Origin: Streptomyces cyaneofuscatus
GTDB lineage: Bacteria; Actinomycetota; Actinomycetes; Streptomycetales; Streptomycetaceae
Direction of reading: 5' to 3'
Length of the DNA stretch: 64,000 nt
Assembly (NCBI RefSeq): GCF_000718135.1
Contig: NZ_JOEM01000011.1
Coordinates: forward strand, 62,001 to 126,000
Positions 1 through 7,610 of the stretch are shown one piece after another. Numbering within the stretch: position 1 is the stretch's first letter; each line of letters opens with the position of its first letter. The notes under the pieces were generated by a model. That model worked only from the letters and a program-made list of their open reading frames with translations. It was not told the DNA's origin and searched no databases. The translations under genes were made by a program, and so were the position numbers.

Positions 1-69
1 GGCACGCATGTCCGGACGTTCACTTGTCATGCCACGCACCCTATTGAACGCACCCGGTCCCGGCACAGA

Positions 70-92
70 CGTGCAGGCCCATGACCTGCACG
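70..92 (-). terminator. Hairpin after the ABC-2 exporter operon
   Basis: Two perfect 8-nt arms (CGTGCAGG and CCTGCACG) flank a 7-nt loop. The hairpin begins 22 bp past the stop of the ATPase gene. There is no T tract, which is usual for Streptomyces. It is the likely operon terminator. Confidence 0.45.
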
Positions 93-113
93 CGTCGGCT
101 CACCGGGACCCCC

Positions 114-1139
114 TTACGGCGCCGCCGCCTCGTACATCCGCGCGATCACGGCCTCGATGTCCGGCTCCCGCACCGACAGGTCCATCAGCGGGTACTCCGC
201 CGCGATCCGCGCCACCAGCGGGGCGGCCGACGCCGAGGCGGGGAAGGCCAGCCACTGGCGCGGTCCCTCCACCTTGACCACCCGCGCCAGCGGTCCGGCC
301 CCCTCCGACTCCAGCGAGATCGCCGGGAGTTCGCGCTCCAGGTCCACCACGAGCATCCGCTCGCTCTCCCCCACCTCATGGAGACCGGCGAGCGAACCGT
401 CGTACATCAGACGGCCGTGGTCGATCACCATCACCCGGCGGCACAGCTGCTCGATGTCGGTCAGGTCGTGCGTCGTCAGCAGGACCGTCGTCCCGCGCTC
501 CGCGTTCAACTCCTTGAGGAACTGCCGCACCTTGGCCTTGGAGATCACATCGAGCCCGATCGTCGGCTCGTCCAGGTAGAGCACCTCGGGGTCATGCAGC
601 AGGGCTGCCGCGATGTCGCCCCGCATCCGCTGCCCGAGGGAGAGTTGACGTACGGGTACGTCCAACAGCTCGCCCAGGTCGAGGAGTTCGACGCACCGGT
701 CCAGGTTCTCCTGGTAACGCCGGTCCGGGATGCGGTACATGCGGTGCATCAGCCGGTACGAGTCGCGCAGCGGCAGGTCCCACCAGAGGGTGGTCCGCTG
801 GCCGAAGACCACACCGATGCGGTGGGCGAGGCGCGTACGTTCCCGGGACGGGTCGATGCCCGCCACCCGCAGCCGGCCGCCGCTCGGGGTGAGGATGCCC
901 GTCAGCATCTTGATGGTCGTCGACTTGCCGGCCCCGTTCGGGCCGATGTAGCCGACCATCTCGCCGCGCGCGACCTGGAAGCTGATGCCGTCCACGGCCC
1001 GCACCTCATGCCGCTCCCGGCGCAGCAGACCGGCCTTCCGGCGGACCTGGAAGACCTTCTCGACGCCGTCGAGGGTGATGAAGCCGTCGTGGCCCACGCC
1101 CGTGCCCTCCCCCGCGGCTCCGACCGATGTGTCCAGCAT
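114..1139 (-). CDS. ABC-2 type exporter, ATP-binding protein
   Basis: This is the nucleotide-binding subunit, which hydrolyses ATP to drive the two membrane proteins encoded just upstream. Walker A (GPNGAGKST) is near residues 66-74. A signature of the form LSLGQRMR and a Walker B ending YLDEPTIGLD follow. The product is about 341 aa, longer than a minimal ABC domain, with a C-terminal extension as in the COG4586 group that pairs with COG3694 and COG4587 permeases. I chose ATG 1139, which has GAGGGAAGG upstream; an in-frame TTG at 1160 would add seven residues. It is the last gene of a three-gene operon. The substrate is unknown; relatives are simply called uncharacterised or drug-type exporters. 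Confidence 0.9.
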   Translation of the reverse strand: MLDTSVGAAGEGTGVGHDGFITLDGVEKVFQVRRKAGLLRRERHEVRAVDGISFQVARGEMVGYIGPNGAGKSTTIKMLTGILTPSGGRLRVAGIDPSRERTRLAHRIGVVFGQRTTLWWDLPLRDSYRLMHRMYRIPDRRYQENLDRCVELLDLGELLDVPVRQLSLGQRMRGDIAAALLHDPEVLYLDEPTIGLDVISKAKVRQFLKELNAERGTTVLLTTHDLTDIEQLCRRVMVIDHGRLMYDGSLAGLHEVGESERMLVVDLERELPAISLESEGAGPLARVVKVEGPRQWLAFPASASAAPLVARIAAEYPLMDLSVREPDIEAVIARMYEAAAP

Positions 1140-1150
1140 GCCCAACTCGC

Positions 1151-1210
1151 CTTCCCTCAACGTCCCTCAACGTCCCTCAATGTCCGTCGACGTCCATCGA
1201 CGTCCGTCAA
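1151..1210. repeat. Six tandem 10-bp units between permease and ATPase genes
   Basis: Six consecutive 10-bp units related to CGTCCCTCAA run from the last codon of the permease gene to just before the ATPase start. Read on the coding strand the units contain GAGGGA or GACGGA, which resemble ribosome binding sites. The unit nearest the ATPase gene supplies its actual RBS. Confidence 0.85.
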
Positions 1211-2100
1211 CTTCCCGTACTCCGGTACGTCCGCAGCGCCGCCCGCCACGCCAGCCCGGCCAGCGCACCGACCGCCACGGCCACCACCGGCGCCAGGAAC
1301 GCCACCCACTGCGGAAGGTCCAGCGGATAGTCGCGGTCCAGCACGTACAGCGTCGGCAACCAGCTCACGAAGGCCAGCGGCACCACGAACGTCACTCCGC
1401 GCACCAGGTCCTTCGCGAAGATCGTCGGCGGGTACTGGAGCAGCGTCGCCCCGCCGTACGTGAAGGCGCTCTGCACCTGCGAGGCGTCCTGCGCGACGAA
1501 CTGGAACGCCGCCCCGGCCACGAAGACCGCCCCGAAGACCGCCGCACCACTGATCACCATCACCGGCAGCATCGCCACCTTCAGAGGCGTCCACGCGATG
1601 TCCAGGGTGGCCAGCGCGTAGACCAGCACGGCGAGCCCCTGGAGGATCCGCCCGATCCGGCGCAGCGCGAACCGGTCCGCCGCCACCTGCGCCAGCACCG
1701 GGACCGGCCGCACCAGCAACGTGTCCAGCGTCCCGTCCCGCACCCGCCGCCCCAGCCGCTCCATCGACCCCAGCAGCAGGTCGCACAGCCCGAACGCCGT
1801 CGCCGACACCCCGTACAGCAGGGCGACCTCCGGGAGCGTGTAACCGCCCAGCGCGTCGACGTGGGTGAACATCAGCACGATCGTGAGGAAGTCGAACGCC
1901 GTCGCCGCGAGGTTCCCGAACGTCGTCATGACGAACGAGGCCCGGTACGCCATCGTCGAGCGCACCCACATCCCCACGATCAGCCCGTACGCCCGCAGCC
2001 CCTCCAGCACCCGGGGCCGCTCCTCGTACGCGAAGTACGCGGAGCCTCCCGGCTCCCGGCTCCCCTCGGGCCCGGGCCGCACCGCCACCGTCTCAGCCAC
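1207..2100 (-). CDS. ABC-2 type exporter permease (COG3694-like)
   Basis: An integral membrane subunit of the same exporter, about 297 aa. Several hydrophobic segments fit the six-helix ABC-2/DUF990 architecture, and a cytoplasmic stretch precedes the first helix. The GTG start at 2100 overlaps the stop of the upstream permease gene (GTGGCTGA, 8 nt shared), so the pair is probably translationally coupled. Reading upstream of 2100 gives an Arg/Cys-rich shadow of the neighbour, so that longer frame is not the true start. Family assignment rests on gene order and helix pattern. Confidence 0.85.
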   Translation of the reverse strand: MAETVAVRPGPEGSREPGGSAYFAYEERPRVLEGLRAYGLIVGMWVRSTMAYRASFVMTTFGNLAATAFDFLTIVLMFTHVDALGGYTLPEVALLYGVSATAFGLCDLLLGSMERLGRRVRDGTLDTLLVRPVPVLAQVAADRFALRRIGRILQGLAVLVYALATLDIAWTPLKVAMLPVMVISGAAVFGAVFVAGAAFQFVAQDASQVQSAFTYGGATLLQYPPTIFAKDLVRGVTFVVPLAFVSWLPTLYVLDRDYPLDLPQWVAFLAPVVAVAVGALAGLAWRAALRTYRSTGS

Positions 2101-2893
2101 CCTGCACCACCACCCTCCTCGTCGCCACGGACTGGAGCAGCCGCCCCGCCAGCAGCAGCGCCACCGCCCAGCCGCCCTGGAACGCGTACGCCTCCACCAG
2201 CCCCCACCCCGTGTGCTTGCCCAGGTACACATCGGCCGGGATCTGGAGCAGCGAGGACCACGGCAGCATCCGGGCCACCTCGCCCAGCAGCCCGGGGAAG
2301 AGCGGGAGCGGCAGCAGCATCCCGGAGAAGAACAGCCCCAGCAGCCAGGCCATCTGGGTCGCGCCCGCACCGTCGAGCAGCCAGAACGCCGACAGGGCGA
2401 CCAGGTAGCGCACGGCGAAGCTCACGACCACACCCAGCAGCACGGAGAGCAGGAACGCCGGCCAGATCCACGCCGAGCCGGGGAGCGCGATGTCGAAGGC
2501 GAGCGCCCCCGCGAGCATCGGTACCACCCCGCGCCCGATCAGCTGGAACGCCGCCCGGCCCAGGTCCCCCGCCAGCCACCACAGCTGGAGGTCGGCCGGG
2601 CGGTACAGGTCCACGGCGATGTCCCCGGTACGGATCCGCTCCATCAGCTCGTCCTCGAAGCCGCCGCCCATCATGGCGCAGGCCGCCAGCAGGCCCTGCC
2701 CGATCCAGACGTACGCCAGCGCCTGGGCCATGTCGTACCCGCCGAGCTGCGGTCTCGCGTCCCACAGGGCGATGTAGGTGTACGCCAGGATGAAGCCGAA
2801 GACGGTGTTGGTGAACACCCCCGCGGCCGTCGCCGTCCGGTACGTGGCGTAGCGCCGGAACCCGCCCGCCGCCACCACTGCGTACAGCCGCAC
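2093..2893 (-). CDS. ABC-2 type exporter permease (COG4587-like)
   Basis: First gene of the exporter operon, encoding about 266 aa with roughly six hydrophobic segments. The N-terminus begins with a short amphipathic stretch and a motif like FRRYATYRTAT, typical of this permease group. GTG at 2893 is preceded by GGAGAGGGGAC; the longer frame upstream is Arg/Ser-rich and lacks a good RBS. Together with the second permease it probably forms a heterodimeric pore energised by the downstream ATPase. The transported compound cannot be told from sequence. Confidence 0.85.
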   Translation of the reverse strand: MRLYAVVAAGGFRRYATYRTATAAGVFTNTVFGFILAYTYIALWDARPQLGGYDMAQALAYVWIGQGLLAACAMMGGGFEDELMERIRTGDIAVDLYRPADLQLWWLAGDLGRAAFQLIGRGVVPMLAGALAFDIALPGSAWIWPAFLLSVLLGVVVSFAVRYLVALSAFWLLDGAGATQMAWLLGLFFSGMLLPLPLFPGLLGEVARMLPWSSLLQIPADVYLGKHTGWGLVEAYAFQGGWAVALLLAGRLLQSVATRRVVVQGG

Positions 2894-3112
2894 GCCGTCC
2901 CCTCTCCCCCGCCGCCGGCCGGTCGGGGAACTCCCGCTTCCGGATCCGGACACCAAAGCGCCCGACCTTAGTGCACGGACGGAGGCCACCGCGACGGCTT
3001 TTCGAGGGGCGCGGAGGCGGGAGAACGGGGGAGATCGGAGGATGATACGAGGGTTTCACGGCGAAACGGGCACTATGGGAGCACCGACCGCACCCGAGGA
3101 GCCCGCACCGAC

Positions 3113-5524
3113 ATGAGCGACGAGCACCAGACCTGGGCCCCCCGGGACCCCTCAGCCGCCTCCGCGAGCCCCGGGGACGACGAGGGCGCACAAGGAGCGC
3201 AGGGCAAGGCACCGGGGAATAAGGGGCGCACGAAGCGCCCCAAGCGGACCGGCTGGCGCCGCCTCTTCCCGACCTGGCGGATGGTCCTCGGGTCGGTCCT
3301 GGTGGCCGGTCTCCTGCTCGTCGGCGGGTTCTTCGCCGGATACCAGCTCGTCGACATCCCGGCCGCCAACGCCGGCGCCGACGCGCAGTCCAACGTCTAC
3401 TTCTACAAGGACGGCACCGTCCTGGCCCGCGACGGCGAGGTCAACCGGGAGAAGGTCAAGCTCTCCCAGGTGCCCTCCAACGTCCAGCGGGCCGTACTCG
3501 CCGCCGAGGACCGCGACTTCTACAACCAGCCCGCCGTCGACGTGCGGGCCATGTTCCGGGCCGGCTGGAACACCGTCACCGGCAAGGGCAAGCAGGGCGG
3601 CTCCACCATCACCCAGCAGTACGTCAAGAACTACTACCTCGGCCAGGAACGGACCGTCGTCCGCAAGGCCAAGGAGTTCTTCATCGCGATCAAGCTCAAC
3701 CGCGAGCAGAGCAAGGACCAGATCTTCGAGGGCTACCTCAACACCAGCTACTTCGGGCGCAACGCCTACGGCATCCAGGCCGCCGCCCAGGCCTACTACG
3801 GCAAGAACGTCGAGGACCTCACCACCGCCGAGGCCGCCTACCTCGCCTCCCTGCTGAACGCCCCCAGCGCGTACGACGTCGTCGCCCACCCCGACAGCAA
3901 GCCCGCCGCCCTGAGCCGCTGGAACTACGTCCTGGACGGCATGGTCAAGGAGGGCTGGCTCGACTCCGGCGAACGCTCCACGACCGAGTTCCCCGTCCCC
4001 GGCGAGGCCAAGCCCTCCACCGGCCTCTCCGGCCAGCGCGGCTACCTGGTGCAGGCGGTCGAGCAGTACCTCACCGGCAACGGGATCATCGACGAGAAGA
4101 CCCTCGCCACCGGCGGCCACCGCATCACCACCACCCTCGACAAGAAGAAGCAGGACGCCTTCGTCGCGGCGGTCAGGAACAACGTGATGAAGAAGCGCAG
4201 CGCCGACCGCGAGCCGGACAAGAACGTACGCGTCGGCGGCGCCTCCATCGTCCCCGAGACCGGCGAGGTCGTCGCGATGTACGGAGGCGTCGACTACACC
4301 CAGCAGTACGTCAACAACGCCACCCGCCGCGACTACCAGGTCGGCTCCACCTTCAAGCCGTTCGTCTTCACCGCCGCCATCGCGGGCGGCTCCACCACCC
4401 AGGACGGCCGGCGCATCACCCCGGAGACGTACTACGACGGCACCAACAAGCGCACCGTCCAGGGCCCCCAGGGCTCCACCGGATACGACCCCGCCAACGA
4501 GGACGACGTCGACTACGGGCAGATCACCGTCCGCACCGCCACCGACAAGTCCGTCAACGCCGTCTACGCGCAGATGGCCCAGGACGTCGGCCCCGAGAAG
4601 GTGCGCGACACCGCCGTCGCCCTCGGCATCCCGAAGAACACCCCCGACCTCAACGCCTCCCCCTCCATCGCGCTCGGCCCCGCCACCGCCAGCGTCCTGG
4701 ACCTCACCGAGGCGTACGCGACGCTCGCCAACCACGGCCGGCACGGCCCGTACACCCTCGTCGACAAGGTCACCAAGGACGGCACCGAGATCGAGCTGCC
4801 CGACCGGAAGACCGAACAGGCCGTCACCCGCGAGGCCGCCGACACCACCACCGCCCTCCTCCGCTCCGTCGTCGAGGGCGGCACCGGCTCCGCCGCCCAG
4901 GCAGCGGGCCGCCCCGCCGTCGGCAAGACGGGCACCGCCGAGGAGGACAAGGCCGCCTGGTTCGCCGGGTACACCCCCGACCTCGCGACCGTCGTCGCCG
5001 TGATGGGCCAGGACCCCGACTCCGGCACCCAGACCCCGCTCTACGGAGCCCTCGGCCTGGACCGCGTCAACGGCGGCGGCGCCCCCGCCGAGACCTGGGC
5101 CGCCTACACCGAAGCGGCCCTGCGCTCCTCCCCCGCCCAGGAGTTCGACCTCCGGACGGCCCCCGGCTCCGACGAACCCCAGGAGCCGGGCGAGGACGGG
5201 ACCGACACCATCGACGGCCCGGACACCCCGGACGACACCGGCTCCTCCAGCACCTCCCCCAGCGCCCCGGCCGACACCACCACCCCCTCGGCCCCCACCA
5301 CCCCCGCCCCGCCGGGCAACGGCGACGGCGGAACGGGCACCACCGGCGACGCGACGGGAGGGACGGACGGCGGCGGAGCGACCGGGGAGACCGGCGACGG
5401 CGGAACCGGCACCGGCACGGAGGGCGGCACCGACGGAGACAACGGCGACAGCGACGGCGATACGGGAGCCCTCGGCGGCGGCCTCATCGAAGGGGTCCGC
5501 GGCGCCCGCGAACAGGGCGAGTGA
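3113..5524 (+). CDS. Class A penicillin-binding protein (transglycosylase/transpeptidase)
   Basis: A bifunctional peptidoglycan synthase of 803 aa. A cytoplasmic basic tail is followed by a membrane anchor at about residues 58-77. The GT51 glycosyltransferase domain has the catalytic EDRDF motif at 132 and GGSTITQQ at 162. The penicillin-binding transpeptidase domain has STFK at 412 (active Ser), SVN at 480 and KTGT at 605. From about 680 to the end the protein is a Ser/Thr/Pro then Gly/Asp/Thr-rich tail, probably disordered and extracellular. ATG 3113 starts monocistronic-looking DNA with a 219-bp leader. The gene converges on the Gdx exporter gene. Confidence 0.95.
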   Translation: MSDEHQTWAPRDPSAASASPGDDEGAQGAQGKAPGNKGRTKRPKRTGWRRLFPTWRMVLGSVLVAGLLLVGGFFAGYQLVDIPAANAGADAQSNVYFYKDGTVLARDGEVNREKVKLSQVPSNVQRAVLAAEDRDFYNQPAVDVRAMFRAGWNTVTGKGKQGGSTITQQYVKNYYLGQERTVVRKAKEFFIAIKLNREQSKDQIFEGYLNTSYFGRNAYGIQAAAQAYYGKNVEDLTTAEAAYLASLLNAPSAYDVVAHPDSKPAALSRWNYVLDGMVKEGWLDSGERSTTEFPVPGEAKPSTGLSGQRGYLVQAVEQYLTGNGIIDEKTLATGGHRITTTLDKKKQDAFVAAVRNNVMKKRSADREPDKNVRVGGASIVPETGEVVAMYGGVDYTQQYVNNATRRDYQVGSTFKPFVFTAAIAGGSTTQDGRRITPETYYDGTNKRTVQGPQGSTGYDPANEDDVDYGQITVRTATDKSVNAVYAQMAQDVGPEKVRDTAVALGIPKNTPDLNASPSIALGPATASVLDLTEAYATLANHGRHGPYTLVDKVTKDGTEIELPDRKTEQAVTREAADTTTALLRSVVEGGTGSAAQAAGRPAVGKTGTAEEDKAAWFAGYTPDLATVVAVMGQDPDSGTQTPLYGALGLDRVNGGGAPAETWAAYTEAALRSSPAQEFDLRTAPGSDEPQEPGEDGTDTIDGPDTPDDTGSSSTSPSAPADTTTPSAPTTPAPPGNGDGGTGTTGDATGGTDGGGATGETGDGGTGTGTEGGTDGDNGDSDGDTGALGGGLIEGVRGAREQGE

Positions 5525-5531
5525 AGCCGCC

Positions 5532-5559
5532 CCTCCGGGCACCCCTCAGTGCCCGGAGG
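5532..5559. terminator. Shared bidirectional terminator, PBP and gdx
   Basis: Perfect 11-bp arms (CCTCCGGGCAC and GTGCCCGGAGG) surround a 6-nt loop. The hairpin contains the stop codon of the minus-strand exporter gene and follows the PBP stop by 7 bp, so it can serve both converging genes. Confidence 0.7.
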
Positions 5560-5866
5560 TCGCCTTCAGGCCGACCACGGCCACCAGCAGCAGACAGACG
5601 AAGAAGATCCGGGCGGCGGTCACCGGCTCGTTCAGCACGACCATGCCGAGGATCGCCGCACCGGCCGCGCCGATGCCGACCCAGACCCCGTACGCCGTAC
5701 CGATCGGCAGCGTCTTCGCGGCATGGGACAGCAACACCATGCTCGCCACGATCCCGAGGCCGGTGAACACACTCGGCCAGAGCCGGGTGAACCCCTCGGT
5801 GTACTTCATCCCGATCGACCAGCCCACTTCGAGCAGACCGGCGACGATCAACAGAACCCAGGCCAC
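5546..5866 (-). CDS. gdx: Small multidrug resistance family exporter, Gdx/SugE-like guanidinium exporter
   Basis: A 106-aa four-helix SMR protein. The conserved membrane glutamate is in the first helix (LLEVGWSIGMKYTEG), and the SugE-type pattern continues with GTAYGVWVGIGAAG. SugE-group SMR proteins export guanidinium in exchange for protons as antiparallel dimers. GTG at 5866 was chosen because GGAGG lies 7 nt upstream and the product then has the family length; longer frames run into the riboswitch. The guanidine-III aptamer in the leader makes Gdx more likely than a broad drug exporter. Regulation is therefore probably translational induction by guanidine. Confidence 0.92.
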   Translation of the reverse strand: MAWVLLIVAGLLEVGWSIGMKYTEGFTRLWPSVFTGLGIVASMVLLSHAAKTLPIGTAYGVWVGIGAAGAAILGMVVLNEPVTAARIFFVCLLLVAVVGLKATSGH

Positions 5867-5873
5867 GACAGAA

Positions 5874-5884
5874 CCTCCGACGAC
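5874..5884 (-). promoter_or_regulatory. RBS of gdx, complementary to the riboswitch 5' strand
   Basis: The minus-strand sequence GTCGTCGGAGG contains the ribosome binding site. The 7-mer UCGUCGG (5877-5883) is the exact complement of CCGACGA in the aptamer's 5' end (5954-5960). Pairing the two would cover the first bases of the Shine-Dalgarno. It is the likely expression platform. Confidence 0.6.
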
Positions 5885-5921
5885 AACACGCGAGCACGTC
5901 AGCACGCGAACGAACACGGAT

Positions 5922-5962
5922 GCGTCGTCTTTGCCTGCCCGGTACGGCGCGTCTCGTCGGGG
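5922..5962 (-). ncRNA. Guanidine-III (ykkC-III) riboswitch aptamer
   Basis: Read on the minus strand this 41-nt element carries the landmarks I recall for ykkC-III: CCCCGACGAG, then GCGCCGUACCGGG, then AAGACGACGC. The pseudoknot strands are CCCG and CGGG, changed in compensating fashion from the CCGG/CCGG of the Thermobifida fusca structure. The P1 arms GCGCCGU and ACGACGC pair with one C-A mismatch, a caution. It ends 55 nt upstream of the gdx start, the expected gene class for this riboswitch. Ligand binding would hold the 5' strand in the pseudoknot and free the RBS. Confidence 0.82.
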
Positions 5963-5987
5963 TGTTTCCACCGTAGCAAGGAATGGC

Positions 5988-6023
5988 CGGAGGGCCTGGT
6001 GACCATGGTCACCAGGCCCTCCG
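5988..6023 (-). terminator. Terminator after the GroES-like gene
   Basis: A perfect 36-bp palindrome (18-nt arms centred on CATG) lies 10 bp beyond the GroES-like stop and just upstream of the gdx leader. It should insulate the riboswitch transcript from upstream readthrough. Confidence 0.75.
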
Positions 6024-6032
6024 CCGTACGTC

Positions 6033-6389
6033 CTACAGATACAGCCCGGTCGAGTCCACCGACCCCTCGAACCGGTCCGCCGCCACCGCGTGCAGATCGC
6101 GCTCGCGCATCAGCACGTACGCCACACCCCGCACCTCCACCTCGGCACGGTCCTCGGGGTCGTACAGCACCCGGTCCCCGGGCTCCACCGTCCGCACGTT
6201 CTGGCCGACCGCGACGACCGCGCCCCAGGCGAGCCGGCGGCCCACCGCGGCCGTCGCCGGGATCAGGATGCCGCCGCCGGAACGCCGCTCGCCCTCGGCG
6301 GTGTCGTTCCGCACCAGGACACGGTCGTGCAGCATGCGGATGGGCAGCTTGTCGTCATCATGGGGGTTGCCCTGAGTCTTCTCGCTCAC
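6033..6389 (-). CDS. GroES-like co-chaperonin (Cpn10 family)
   Basis: A 118-aa protein with the Cpn10 fold signature. It has PIRMLHDRVLVR at the start of the beta barrel, SGGGILIP for the mobile loop region, then VVAVG and PGDRVLYDPEDR. There is no groEL next to it, so it is probably an extra GroES paralogue and not the main groESL cognate. The 18-residue N-terminal extension is polar. A CIRCE operator is not apparent upstream. Function as a GroEL cap is inferred from family only. Confidence 0.85.
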   Translation of the reverse strand: MSEKTQGNPHDDDKLPIRMLHDRVLVRNDTAEGERRSGGGILIPATAAVGRRLAWGAVVAVGQNVRTVEPGDRVLYDPEDRAEVEVRGVAYVLMRERDLHAVAADRFEGSVDSTGLYL

Positions 6390-6462
6390 GCCCGCAACCT
6401 ACCGTCACCGCACCGGCGCACACGCCCGAGGGGGCCGTGCGCCTCCCGGGGCGACGGATCCG

Positions 6463-6777
6463 TCACCCGCGGCGCTTGGAGAGCGTGATCAGCCCCACCA
6501 CACCCACCACCAGCAGCGCGGCGGGAATCACCCGCTCCAGCCGCGGCGAGCCGTCCACCGCGACGAACTGCGCCTTCACCTGTGACACCGAGCGATTCAC
6601 CGTGACGAACGCGCGGCCGGCCGTGCGGTCCACCGTCTGGGCCGCCTTGGCCTTCGCGTCGCCGATGATCGTCTTCGGGTGTACCCGCACCCCGATCTCG
6701 TCGAGCACCACAGCGAGCTGCTCACGCCTGCTGATGATGTCCGCCTCGATCTGCGCAGGGGTCCTGGCATCCGACAC
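6463..6777 (-). CDS. DUF3618 family membrane protein
   Basis: A 104-aa protein. The N-terminal half is the helical DUF3618 motif (RTPAQIEADIISRREQLA, then a VDEIGVRVHPKTI-like stretch). A single hydrophobic helix near residues 83-99 (PAALLVVGVVGLITL) ends in a basic KRRG tail. Family members are widespread in actinomycetes and have no established function. They resemble small tail-anchored or membrane-associated stress proteins. It is divergent from bcp with a 142-bp intergenic region. Confidence 0.85.
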   Translation of the reverse strand: MSDARTPAQIEADIISRREQLAVVLDEIGVRVHPKTIIGDAKAKAAQTVDRTAGRAFVTVNRSVSQVKAQFVAVDGSPRLERVIPAALLVVGVVGLITLSKRRG

Positions 6778-6919
6778 TGCGCCGCCTCCGTGGTCGTGTC
6801 TCCGGTAAACCTTCTCTGAACCTTCGTCGACAGTCTGTCAGCTCGAACCCCCACGCACCCGGCGGCACCCCTATTACGCTCGGTCCCGTCCGACCCGTGC
6901 ACCACCCGAGGAGAACCAC

Positions 6920-7387
6920 ATGAGCGAGCGACTCAAGCCCGGCGACCCCGCTCCCGCCTTCACCCTTCCCGACGCCGACGGCAACGAGGTCTCGCTCGCG
7001 GACCACAAGGGCCGCAAGGTCATCGTCTACTTCTACCCGGCTGCTCTTACCCCCGGTTGCACCAAGCAGGCCTGCGACTTCACGGACAACCTCGACCTCC
7101 TCGCGGGCGCCGGATACGACGTCATCGGCGTCTCCCCCGACAAGCCGGAGAAGCTCGCGAAGTTCCGCGAGCAGGAGAACCTCAAGGTCACCCTGGTCGG
7201 CGACCCGTCGAAGGAGACCCTGGAGGCGTACGGCGCCTTCGGCGAGAAGAAGCTCTACGGCAAAGTGGTGACGGGCGTCATCCGCTCCACCGTCGTCGTC
7301 GACGAGGACGGCAAGGTCGAGCACGCCTTCTACAACGTCAAGGCCACCGGCCACGTGGCCAAGATCATCAGGGACCTGGGCATCTGA
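6920..7387 (+). CDS. bcp: Thioredoxin-dependent thiol peroxidase (BCP peroxiredoxin)
   Basis: A 155-aa atypical 2-Cys peroxiredoxin that reduces hydrogen peroxide and organic hydroperoxides with electrons from thioredoxin. The peroxidatic Cys47 is in PGCTKQAC, and Cys52 five residues later is the resolving Cys typical of this Bcp subgroup. The thioredoxin fold begins with PAFTLPDADG and a VIVYFYP strand. ATG 6920 has AGGAGAA upstream. A strong hairpin follows the stop, so the gene looks monocistronic. Confidence 0.95.
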   Translation: MSERLKPGDPAPAFTLPDADGNEVSLADHKGRKVIVYFYPAALTPGCTKQACDFTDNLDLLAGAGYDVIGVSPDKPEKLAKFREQENLKVTLVGDPSKETLEAYGAFGEKKLYGKVVTGVIRSTVVVDEDGKVEHAFYNVKATGHVAKIIRDLGI

Positions 7388-7408
7388 CCCGGCCCCTCCC
7401 GGCTCAGT

Positions 7409-7437
7409 CTCGCCCCGGATGGGCCATCCGGGGCGAG
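7409..7437 (+). terminator. Terminator after bcp
   Basis: Perfect 13-bp arms (CTCGCCCCGGATG and its complement) around a GGC loop, 22 bp after the stop. Confidence 0.75.
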
Positions 7438-7610
7438 GCGGCCCGGACGCCCTCCCGCACGGCGGCGGACCACGCGCAGCCCCTACGCCTGCCCCGAAAC
7501 GATGTCGAGAACATGTGAGGGACATCGCATCGGACCATGAAGTCGGTTTGCGACCGCCACGACCGCGCAGAAGCCTTTCCTGGAACACCCTCCGAGGAAA
7601 GGACCCGGCC

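Noticed and set aside
8..277. Short open frames at the left edge
   Set aside because: Pro/Arg-rich, opposite the ABC ATPase 3' end, without RBS or family match.
3152..5542. 796-codon open frame antisense to the penicillin-binding protein
   Set aside because: It is the Gly/Val-rich shadow expected opposite a high-GC gene; it has no domain, RBS or coding bias.
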